Positions 25,113 through 32,351 of a DNA stretch of 64,000 bases are shown here, piece by piece (the first letter of the stretch is position 1; each line of letters starts with the position of its first letter). Under the pieces are notes generated by a model. That model was given only the letters and a program-made list of their open reading frames with translations, searched no databases and was not told the DNA's origin. Source of the DNA: Parvularcula mediterranea (GTDB taxonomy: Bacteria > Pseudomonadota > Alphaproteobacteria > Caulobacterales > Parvularculaceae); the NCBI RefSeq assembly GCF_013085255.1, contig NZ_JABFCX010000002.1, positions 734,501 through 798,500 on the forward strand. The letters run 5' to 3'. The position numbers and the translations under genes were made by a program.

Positions 25113-25975
25113 TAGAGAACCCCCGCGCCGAGGATCGAACCCTCGGTCTTGACCATCGCTTCCCGCTCCTCAGCCGACGTTCCTTCCGGCGGGGACAGGA
25201 GCTCCGCGAGGCTTCCCTCCCTGTTCCGTTTGAGGAGCTCCTTCACGAACGCCTGCACCTGCGCCTTGTCCTTCACCTCGCCATCGGGGGCGGAAGAGAG
25301 GATGAGGCTCGGATAGATCTCAGCAAAGACGAGCGATGGCGCGCGCGGAAGGTCCTCCGCGAAATCCGTCTCGAACGGCCAGACCTTGGCCCCGAGTCTC
25401 CTCCGCATACGCTCAAGATGAGCGATCCCGAGGATCGTCTGGCTGCCCACCGCGCCATTATAGGCAAGCTGGAACACAGACTTGGCCGAGGGCACCCGCT
25501 CCTCCACCAGCCTGCGGGGATCAGCATCACCCGGCCTTTTGGCAGGCACGTTCGGATAGCGATCCTTATGCTGATGGGGCTTCCCCCAAAAGAGCGCCTC
25601 GCCCGCTCGGCGGTTCATCCGCCCGGCCACGTCAAAACGGTTCGAGCGGTTGTCCTCGTGATCCTCGACCTCAGAGGCGAGATAGGCCCAAAGCCCCTCC
25701 CAGCCTTCCGCCCCGCAAACCCGTGCCGACTGCGCCTCTGGGTAGCCAAAGGCAAAATCGAACCCCGCCAGCACCCGGTGCCCCCGCTCAAGACCTTTGC
25801 GGAACAGGTCTTCGAGAAAAGCCACCGCTTCCATCCGTGTGGGAATATTCTCGCAGAGCGTCGCATGCCCTGCTTCTTCGCGCCACCCGGCAGCGACCCA
25901 GATCGAGTCCTTGCCCTTCGCCCGTGCATTGGCCGCCGACCAGTCGACTGCCACCACGCAGTCGAAAAGGCTCAC
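25112..25975 (-). CDS. Unknown protein, possible RNase H-like fold
   Basis: I do not recognise this 287-residue protein with certainty. It begins CVVAVDWSAANARAKGKDSIWVAAG and later has VLAGFDFAFGYPE and LVFAEIYPSLI: acidic residues after short hydrophobic strands, an arrangement reminiscent of RNase H-like folds such as DUF429. Related alphaproteobacterial proteins carry inconsistent cofactor-synthesis names that I would not trust. It has no signal peptide. It overlaps both neighbours (ATGA with the pseudouridine synthase, TAATG with rsmD), so it is expressed with two rRNA-modification enzymes. An RNA- or nucleotide-related role is an inference from that context only. Confidence 0.7.
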   Translation of the reverse strand: MSLFDCVVAVDWSAANARAKGKDSIWVAAGWREEAGHATLCENIPTRMEAVAFLEDLFRKGLERGHRVLAGFDFAFGYPEAQSARVCGAEGWEGLWAYLASEVEDHEDNRSNRFDVAGRMNRRAGEALFWGKPHQHKDRYPNVPAKRPGDADPRRLVEERVPSAKSVFQLAYNGAVGSQTILGIAHLERMRRRLGAKVWPFETDFAEDLPRAPSLVFAEIYPSLILSSAPDGEVKDKAQVQAFVKELLKRNREGSLAELLSPPEGTSAEEREAMVKTEGSILGAGVL

Positions 25976-26724
25976 AGCCCGATCTCCTCGCTGATCTTCT
26001 TACCAAGCTGTTCGCGAAGTATCTTGCCGGGGACTTCCTCGACCCGGCCTTCCTTCATCCCGCCGAGCTGGAAAGGTCCGTAGGCGGTGCGAATGAGGCG
26101 GTTCACCGTCAGGCCGAGATGGCGCATGACGTTCCTGACCTCGCGGTTCTTCCCTTCCGTGATCGACAGGGTAATCCAGCAGTTCCCGCCCTGTTGCTTG
26201 TCGAGCTTGGCCTGCATCGGCCCGTAGGCGACGCCTTCGACCTCGACGCCCTCCGCTAGCTGATCAAGTCGGTTTTGCGAAATCCGTCCGTAGGCGCGCA
26301 CGCGATAACGGCGCTTCCAACCCGTGCTTGGCAGCTCCAGCACCCGGGACAGCCCGCCATCGTTCGTGAGCAGAAGAAGCCCTTCGGTCGTCAGGTCCAG
26401 CCGCCCGACCGACAGCACCCGCGGCAGCTCAGGCGGCAGGCTGTCGAAAACCGTCGGCCGTCCTTGGGGGTCCTTATGGGTCGTCACCAGCCCCGCAGGC
26501 TTGTGATAGCGCCAGAGCCTCGTCGCACCTGCTTCACCCACCCGGCTACCATCGAATCGGATGTCTTCGGTGCCCAGAACCTTGGTTGCCGGGCTCGTGA
26601 TGGTTTCTCCATCAATTGTAATGCGGCCTTCGGTTATCAGGCGCTCAGCCTCTCTGCGCGAGGCAATTCCTGCCCTTGCGAGAACTTTTGCGATCCGCTC
26701 GCCGTTAGAACTTGTATCACTCAT
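25972..26724 (-). CDS. RluB/RsuA-family rRNA pseudouridine synthase
   Basis: A 250-residue enzyme with an N-terminal S4 RNA-binding domain (RIAKVLARAGIASRREAERLI...) and the RsuA/RluB catalytic domain: YHKPAGLVTTHKDPQGRPTVFD, then the catalytic-aspartate motif VGRLDLTTEGLLLLTNDG. The C-terminal part (GKNREVRNVMRHLGLTVNRLIRTAYGPF) fits the RluB branch, which modifies 23S rRNA U2605, better than RsuA. It is the first gene of a three-gene operon with four-base and one-base overlaps. The exact modified base is inferred. Confidence 0.9.
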   Translation of the reverse strand: MSDTSSNGERIAKVLARAGIASRREAERLITEGRITIDGETITSPATKVLGTEDIRFDGSRVGEAGATRLWRYHKPAGLVTTHKDPQGRPTVFDSLPPELPRVLSVGRLDLTTEGLLLLTNDGGLSRVLELPSTGWKRRYRVRAYGRISQNRLDQLAEGVEVEGVAYGPMQAKLDKQQGGNCWITLSITEGKNREVRNVMRHLGLTVNRLIRTAYGPFQLGGMKEGRVEEVPGKILREQLGKKISEEIGL

Positions 26725-26831
26725 GGCTTAGGGGGCCGCCTTCTCGGGAATTTGACCGTGCGTCTTGTCACGGCGTTGATATAGAAGCGTGGAAGGATGG
26801 AACTCTATACGCCTTCGAACGGAGAATTCGA

Positions 26832-27491
26832 ATGAAGAAACTTATCCTCGGCGCAGCCGTCATCGCGCTCGCAGCTTGCACCACCGACCCCTACACTGGT
26901 GAGCAGCAGGCGTCCAAGACCGCGCGTAACGCTGTGATCGGATCGGTCGCAGGTGCTGTTGTCGGCGCTGTTGTCGCCAACAACACGGGCGGCGGCGATG
27001 CCAGGAAAGGCGCCATCATCGGCGCAACGGCAGGCGGCCTCACCGGCGGCGCCATCGGCATCTACCAGGACCGCCAGGAAGCACGCCTCCGCGAAGAGCT
27101 TCGCGCCACGGGCGTGCGGGTTCAGCGCGATGGCGACCGCATCTCGCTGATCATGCCGGGCAACATCACCTTCGCCACCGACCAGTCGGCCATCCGCTCG
27201 GACTTCTTCGCGACCCTCAATTCGGTCGCCAAGGTCATCGCCGAGTTCGACGAGACCGTCGTCCTCGTTCAGGGCCACACGGACTCCACAGGTTCGGACG
27301 CCTATAACGACCAGCTCTCGGTCGAGCGCGCCGTGGCTGTCGGCAACTATCTCGCAAGCCAGGGCGTTGCTGTGGCACGCATCGACGCCACCGGCTTTGG
27401 TGAGCGTGAGCCAATTGCCTCGAACGACACGGCAGAAGGCCGCGCCCAGAACCGCCGGGTCGAAATCGACCTCGTGGTGCCCGGCGCTTAA
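26832..27491 (+). CDS. OmpA-family lipoprotein with glycine-zipper segment (YiaD-like)
   Basis: The ATG at 26832 opens a lipoprotein signal (MKKLILGAAVIALAACTT, cysteine at about residue 16); the open frame extends upstream but without a signal. Residues ~35-85 are a glycine-zipper stretch (GSVAGAVVGAVVANNTGGG, then GAIIGATAGGLTGGAIG) that can insert in or lie along a membrane. The C-terminal OmpA domain has VLVQGHTDSTGSDAYNDQLS and GFGEREPIASNDTAEGRAQNRRVEI, the peptidoglycan-binding motifs. It should tether the outer membrane to the cell wall. A strong terminator follows, so it is a single-gene unit. Confidence 0.92.
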   Translation: MKKLILGAAVIALAACTTDPYTGEQQASKTARNAVIGSVAGAVVGAVVANNTGGGDARKGAIIGATAGGLTGGAIGIYQDRQEARLREELRATGVRVQRDGDRISLIMPGNITFATDQSAIRSDFFATLNSVAKVIAEFDETVVLVQGHTDSTGSDAYNDQLSVERAVAVGNYLASQGVAVARIDATGFGEREPIASNDTAEGRAQNRRVEIDLVVPGA

Positions 27492-27513
27492 GCCTCAACA
27501 CATCTGAAACGAG

Positions 27514-27545
27514 AAAAGCCCGCGGCTTCGCCTGCGGGCTTTTTT
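27514..27545 (+). terminator. Rho-independent terminator of the OmpA-like gene
   Basis: The stem AAGCCCGC...GCGGGCTT with a short GC-rich loop is followed by a run of six T on the + strand, 20-odd bases after the stop. Confidence 0.88.
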
Positions 27546-27756
27546 AGTGCGCCGACTTTCTTCTGAAAGCGGATGGAACGCACCGGTTCTCCGGCAGCCC
27601 CAGCCCCGTCGGGCCGGTTGGTTCTCGCATGTGAGGAGCCTAGCTCAATTCGGTGAATCGAGAATTAAGGATAAACTGAAGCGACTTTCACTGCCCTTCA
27701 ACACCTCTGATTTACCATAGCAAATCGGAAGAGGGAGTCGCGAGAGCTTCAGTATC

Positions 27757-29499
27757 ATGGGTTCGCTCCTCGTCAATGCGTCGGCGAAAGCTGCCTTGCG
27801 TACACTGAGCACTGTACGCAGGGAGAGCGATGACGTGCGCGCAGAGCTCAACACCGGCCTCAAGATCCGCGGCGCGAAGGACAATGCTGCCTTCTTCCTG
27901 GTAGCAGCTGAAACCCGCAGCGACGTCGTCATCACCAAGGGCGTCCGCGACAATCTCGTCGCGGTGGACAGTGCACTGACCGTTGCCTTCACCGGCATCA
28001 GCAATATCCGCAAGAGCCTCGACAATATCCGGGACGCAATCGTCGCAGGCGAGACCGCTGGCTATGACAATGGCCTCGACAAGGTTATCCGTGGACAGAT
28101 CGAAACGGTACGCGATGTCATCCGCGCGACCTCGTCAGCAGATCAGAACTTCCTCGCGGAAGGAGGCGACCAGACCATCATCACCAATGTCCGGGACGAG
28201 GTCGGCAAGGGCTTCAAGGTCGACACGCTCACCGTTCGCAGTCTCGAGCTCGACCGCCGGGATGCCAGCCTGACCGAAGGCCTGGAGATCGTCCCAGCCC
28301 AACAGACGTTCGACCTGAGGAGCGGCGGCTCCGTCGTCAGGTTCGGCGGTCGCTACAAGGTGACCTCCCTCACCAACGCCAACGTCGCAAGGACAGGTGC
28401 AGCGTTCAACGCTTATCGCCTGGGCCCTGCAACCACAGACCCGGCACCAAGGATCGTCCATCCCACGGGCAGCGAGAAGCAATGGCTCCTGTCTGACTTC
28501 TCCGATGATTTCAGGACCCGTCGCGGCTCCGGCAACTCGGTCTTCGGCGGCGCAGGCAATGACCGCCTCGTTTCAGGGACCAACGACTCGGTCCTTGTTG
28601 GCGGCGATGGGGACGATCTGATCGTAGGCGGACGAACGGGCGATCGCATCTGGGGCGATGCCGGGAACGACTTCCTCCGCGTGACCCGCAACGGCAGCAG
28701 CGCTGTCGGCGGTGAAGGCAACGACACCCTGCGCGGCGGGAACGGCGGAGAGATCTTCTTCGGCGGCCTCGGGAATGACAACATCGCGTCGGGCCGCGGC
28801 AACGACATCATTATCGGCGGTGCAGGCGATGACGTCATCAATGGCGGCAATGGCGCTGACCTGATCTACGAGGGCGACAATTCAGGCTCCGACCTCATTC
28901 GCCTTGCAGGTGGTGGCGGGACCGTCTTCTACGAAAGCTCTGCCAGTCAGTATACGATCAATGTCATCAACGGGAACCGTTTCCTCGTCACCGACAACCG
29001 GACCGGCGACGTGGACGATATCAGGAACGGCACCCCTGCCGATCTCGTCTTCGACGTCGCGCCACCTGACCAGCCGGACTACCCGGTCACCGCCGATTTC
29101 TTCGAGTCCCTCACCATTGATTACTCGGCCCTCACAGATCCTGTGAGCGGCGAAGCCGTCCGCCAGAGCCTCAGCTTCATGGCCCTTGTCGATTTCCTCG
29201 ACCCTGACACCTCCGGCTACTCCATGGCGGGCGCGCTGCAGGTCCTCGATACGGCCCTCCAGAAGCTCAACTTCGGAGAAAGCCAGCTTGGCAGCTACCA
29301 GACCTCGATCCGGCGCCAGATGGAGGTCTCCGACGGCCTGACCGACCGTCTCGAAGAGGGGGTCGCTGCGCTCGTCGAAGCCGATCTCGCCGAAACATCC
29401 GCGCGGCTGGCCGCCGTCCAGGCGAGAGAAGAGATTGCCCTTCAGGGTCTTGGCATCTCAGGCCAGCGCCCGAGCCTCCTTCTCAGCCTCTTCCGGTAG
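27757..29499 (+). CDS. Flagellin-family protein with inserted RTX calcium-binding repeats
   Basis: The 580-residue protein has flagellin-type ends: N-terminal NASAKAALRTL, ELNTGLKIRGAKDNAAFF and ETRSDV (residues 1-130), and a C-terminal helix region ending ADLAETSARLAAVQAREEIA...PSLLLSLFR (about 475-580). Between them, residues ~264-377 are RTX-type glycine/aspartate nonapeptides (GGAGNDRLV, GGDGDDLIV, GGEGNDTL, GGLGNDNI, GGAGDDVI, GGNGADLI). RTX repeats bind calcium and fold outside the cell. Export by the flagellar type III route would fit, since RTX stays unfolded at low calcium. No secretion-ATPase genes are nearby. The ribosome site is weak (GAGGGAG 20 bases upstream). Confidence 0.85.
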   Translation: MGSLLVNASAKAALRTLSTVRRESDDVRAELNTGLKIRGAKDNAAFFLVAAETRSDVVITKGVRDNLVAVDSALTVAFTGISNIRKSLDNIRDAIVAGETAGYDNGLDKVIRGQIETVRDVIRATSSADQNFLAEGGDQTIITNVRDEVGKGFKVDTLTVRSLELDRRDASLTEGLEIVPAQQTFDLRSGGSVVRFGGRYKVTSLTNANVARTGAAFNAYRLGPATTDPAPRIVHPTGSEKQWLLSDFSDDFRTRRGSGNSVFGGAGNDRLVSGTNDSVLVGGDGDDLIVGGRTGDRIWGDAGNDFLRVTRNGSSAVGGEGNDTLRGGNGGEIFFGGLGNDNIASGRGNDIIIGGAGDDVINGGNGADLIYEGDNSGSDLIRLAGGGGTVFYESSASQYTINVINGNRFLVTDNRTGDVDDIRNGTPADLVFDVAPPDQPDYPVTADFFESLTIDYSALTDPVSGEAVRQSLSFMALVDFLDPDTSGYSMAGALQVLDTALQKLNFGESQLGSYQTSIRRQMEVSDGLTDRLEEGVAALVEADLAETSARLAAVQAREEIALQGLGISGQRPSLLLSLFR

Positions 29500-29526
29500 G
29501 CTGTCCCAGATCGGGACGTGTGTCAT

Positions 29527-29551
29527 CATGGTACGGAATTTCTGTACCGTG
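29527..29551. promoter_or_regulatory. Inverted repeat upstream of the second flagellin gene
   Basis: Arms CATGGTACGGAA and TTCTGTACCGTG surround one central T; as RNA all 12 pairs form, two of them G-U. It lies 28 bases after the first flagellin stop and 92 bases before the next start. It could be an operator, or a transcript hairpin that ends or stabilises the upstream mRNA; there is no U-run. Confidence 0.5.
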
Positions 29552-29642
29552 ATTGCGTCGCAAATTGACTCTTTCTCTACGAACCTGCCCTAGACGTAAA
29601 TCCAATGGGTGCCGGAAGAAGCATTGAAGGGGTTCAAGGGTC

Positions 29643-31100
29643 GTGACGTCGCTGCTGACCAATCCATCGGCGAAAACCGCGCTCAGGACGCTCCGCGTGG
29701 TGCAGGCAGCGGGCGACCGCGTGCGCACCGAAATCTCCACGGGCCTCAAGGTCCAGGGCGCCAATGACAACCCCGCCTTCTTCATGGTCTCCAGCCGCAC
29801 CCGCGGCGACATCGCCGTCATCAACGGCTTCCGCGACAATCTCGTGGTCTCGCAGGGCGCCATCAAGGCGGCCGAGGCAGGTCTCAACCAACTCAACGAC
29901 CTCCTCCTCCAGATCACCGACATGATCCCGGTCAGCCAGAACGGCATCGCCGTCGAGGAGCTGGAGACGGTCTATGACGACCTCCTCGACCAGATGCGCC
30001 AGACGATCGAGGCATCGGGCTTTCAGGGTACGAACCTCCTCAAGCAGGCAGGATCGACCACCAGCGTCATCGGTCTCAACCGCACAGGCTCGGAGTTCGA
30101 TTTCCAGACCCTGTCGATGGAAGGCGGCGACTTCCTGAGGAAGAGCTTCGACGGCCTGGTCGAGAGCGGCAACAACTTCGTCTTCGACGCCGCGTCGAGC
30201 GCCTTCAGCTACACGAGCGCTCAGGGTACCGACACGAGCAACACGGTCGACCGTGAGAACTCTTGGGAGATCATCACCGATCCCCTCGACCCTCTCGCCG
30301 GGTGGGTCCGGTGGGACCAGGACACTGTCGGCAACGACATCTACTTCACCCAGGCTCAGGTCGACGCGAACTCGCCGCGCATGGATTTCCGCGTGCAAGT
30401 GGTCAATCCGGGCCGCTACTACGTCAACGTCCAGGGCTTCGGCACCAATGGCACGTCAGACTCGATCCACCTCGGCATTGACGGTGTGAAGTTCACGGAC
30501 AATGGCGGCGTCGACCTGCCCTCGAACAACCCCACTGCATGGGGTGGCCGATCGACTTACGGCGGCGACGTCTTCGTCGATATCGCAGCGCCAGGGATCT
30601 ACACGATCAACATCTGGGGTCGCGAAGACGGTGCGGCTATCAAGACCGTTGAGTTCACGGACGATCCCGCGAACAGGCCCAACGGCTACACACCGGCCCT
30701 GACCCCCATCGGCGGGTCGGACCTTCCCTACTTCACCCACCCGCTCGACGGCGAGGAGCGGCGCGCAGCGGCTGGTCTCATGGAGCTGGTGGAGGCGGTG
30801 AACCCCGAGGCCATGCGCCTCAATCCTGACCAGGCGATGCTGGTGATCGACTCAGCCCGCGCGAAAATCGCCCGCTACCAGGCTCAGGTCGGCGCCTATG
30901 ACGCCACCCTCACCCGCCAGACGAGCTATCTCGCCAATCTCGAGGACGGCCTGACCGGTTCGGTCGCCGCCCTCGTGGAAGCGGATCTCGAAGAGGCCTC
31001 GAGCCGCCTCCAGGCGCTTCAGGTGCAGGAGCAGCTGGCCGTTCAGGGCTTGACCGTTGCCAATGGCCGCGGCTCGGTAATCCTCAGCCTCTTCCGCTAG
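29643..31100 (+). CDS. Flagellin-family protein with inserted carbohydrate-binding-like beta-sandwich
   Basis: A 485-residue flagellin starting at GTG (ribosome site AAGGGG about 10 bases upstream). The N-terminus is canonical (TNPSAKTALRTL, STGLKVQGANDNPAFFMV, SRTRGDIAVINGFRDN; residues 1-150) and the C-terminus ends ADLEEASSRLQALQVQEQLA...GSVILSLFR. Residues ~212-349 form a beta-rich insert with VVNPGRYYVNVQGF, SDSIHLGIDGVKF and GIYTINIWGREDGAAIKTVEF. The DSIHxGxDG and NxWxREDG strings are those of the C-terminal domain of GH115 glycosidases and related CBM-like modules. The insert therefore probably displays a sugar-binding fold on a filament. Binding itself is inferred. Confidence 0.87.
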   Translation: MTSLLTNPSAKTALRTLRVVQAAGDRVRTEISTGLKVQGANDNPAFFMVSSRTRGDIAVINGFRDNLVVSQGAIKAAEAGLNQLNDLLLQITDMIPVSQNGIAVEELETVYDDLLDQMRQTIEASGFQGTNLLKQAGSTTSVIGLNRTGSEFDFQTLSMEGGDFLRKSFDGLVESGNNFVFDAASSAFSYTSAQGTDTSNTVDRENSWEIITDPLDPLAGWVRWDQDTVGNDIYFTQAQVDANSPRMDFRVQVVNPGRYYVNVQGFGTNGTSDSIHLGIDGVKFTDNGGVDLPSNNPTAWGGRSTYGGDVFVDIAAPGIYTINIWGREDGAAIKTVEFTDDPANRPNGYTPALTPIGGSDLPYFTHPLDGEERRAAAGLMELVEAVNPEAMRLNPDQAMLVIDSARAKIARYQAQVGAYDATLTRQTSYLANLEDGLTGSVAALVEADLEEASSRLQALQVQEQLAVQGLTVANGRGSVILSLFR

Positions 31101-31102
31101 CC

Positions 31103-32104
31103 TCAGGCTTTCACGCCGTAGGCGGTCTTTCCGATTTCAGCCATGCCCGCCCGCTCCATCAGCGCAAGCTGGGTCTGTTTCGAGACTTCGTTGATTGCTG
31201 CCTGAGGTTTTGGACCCGGATGGACAGGAGTCCTGAGCGGCCTCTGCCCCGCGGGCATACGGATGATTTCAGCAACAGCACGCGGGATATCCATGGGATC
31301 AGTGTTGCGCGGTGCAGCGCCTGCCTGCCTGACCCACGCCAGCATCTCGCCATAAGCTTTCTGCTGGTCGCCGGGGACGCGGTTAAGAAGACTTTCTGTC
31401 CTCGCGTCGGAGTTCTCCCAGATCTTCGTGGGATAGCCGCCGGGTTCGATGATGTTCACGTCAATGCCGAAAGGTGCAACCTCATAGGCCATGCCCTCGC
31501 TCATCGCTTCCAGTGCGAACTTGGTCGGCGAATATTGTCCGTAGGCAGGCACAATGACCCGGCCAAGCTGTGAGCTGATCTGGACGATCAGACCACTGCG
31601 CTTTTCACGCATGGCAGGCAGCAACGCCCGCGCGAGGCGGTGAGGGCCATAGACGTTCGTCTGGAACATATGCTCCGTGGCCTTCATGTCCTGCATCTCG
31701 ACAGGACCGGCATAGGAAATGCCGGCATTGTTCACGAGCACCTCGATGTGCCCTCCCGCAGCCTTCAGCGCCTTCTTCGTCGCCTTGGCTACCTGACGAT
31801 CGGACGTCACGTCGATTTCAAGAACGGTCAGGTCGACCCCCTTGTCCGAAGCAAAGTCCTTGAGCTCCTCCGCTTCGGGACGCGGCACATTGCGCATGGT
31901 GGCGAAGACCTTCGCGCCTTCTTCCGCGAAATGCTCCGCCATCAGACGACCAAAGCCTGACGAGCATCCGGTGATGAGGATAGAGCGGCCTTCAAGGCTC
32001 CGCACCGGGTCCTGAGCCGCGGCGCTGCCCGTCTGCGTTGCAGCGGCGGCGCTTACCGCGGCGGCACCGGCAAGCATCTGGCGTCGGTTGATAGGGCTGG
32101 TCAT
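31103..32104 (-). CDS. Tat-exported short-chain dehydrogenase/reductase
   Basis: The 333-residue protein has a twin-arginine signal (INRRQMLAGAAAVSAAAATQ, then AAAQ) followed by a classical SDR domain: SILITGCSSGFGR (nucleotide-binding), NNAGISYAG, and the catalytic YSPTK in the region QYSPTKFALEAMSEGMAYEV. SDRs are normally cytoplasmic, since they need NAD(P)H; an exported copy is unusual and would need a pre-bound cofactor. The twin arginines could also be a remnant. It is inserted convergently between flagellins 2 and 3; its stop lies two bases from that of flagellin 2. Substrate unknown. Confidence 0.87.
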   Translation of the reverse strand: MTSPINRRQMLAGAAAVSAAAATQTGSAAAQDPVRSLEGRSILITGCSSGFGRLMAEHFAEEGAKVFATMRNVPRPEAEELKDFASDKGVDLTVLEIDVTSDRQVAKATKKALKAAGGHIEVLVNNAGISYAGPVEMQDMKATEHMFQTNVYGPHRLARALLPAMREKRSGLIVQISSQLGRVIVPAYGQYSPTKFALEAMSEGMAYEVAPFGIDVNIIEPGGYPTKIWENSDARTESLLNRVPGDQQKAYGEMLAWVRQAGAAPRNTDPMDIPRAVAEIIRMPAGQRPLRTPVHPGPKPQAAINEVSKQTQLALMERAGMAEIGKTAYGVKA

Positions 32105-32214
32105 GGGCGTTTCTCCAAAGCTCTCTCGTTTGAGAAGAACCTAGCCCGTCACCGCCGTCACGACGACTGAAGACCGCAGCCGTGCCCCGATTATGGTTTA
32201 CGAGTATTATTGGT

Positions 32215-32226
32215 TAATGCGCATTA
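32215..32226. promoter_or_regulatory. AT-rich promoter region with palindrome upstream of the third flagellin-like gene
   Basis: TAATGCGCATTA is a perfect 12-base palindrome inside a roughly 140-base stretch (32195-32330) much richer in A/T than the surrounding genes, between the divergent SDR gene and the third flagellin-like gene. It is a candidate regulator site; no clear -35/-10 pair could be fixed. Confidence 0.4.
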
Positions 32227-32351
32227 TCATTACTTGTCTCTTGATATATTGATGTCGTCTTTTTTCGGCCAAATTTGCATAAGATACGTTCTTTTAACGA
32301 TTTCAACTGATATTTGATCATCGAACACTTCACCCCTTCGGGAGCAGGGTC

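Noticed and set aside
28546-28890. RTX repeats as evidence of a type I-secreted toxin
   Set aside because: The protein has flagellin ends, no toxin domain, and no HlyB/HlyD/TolC-type genes are adjacent.
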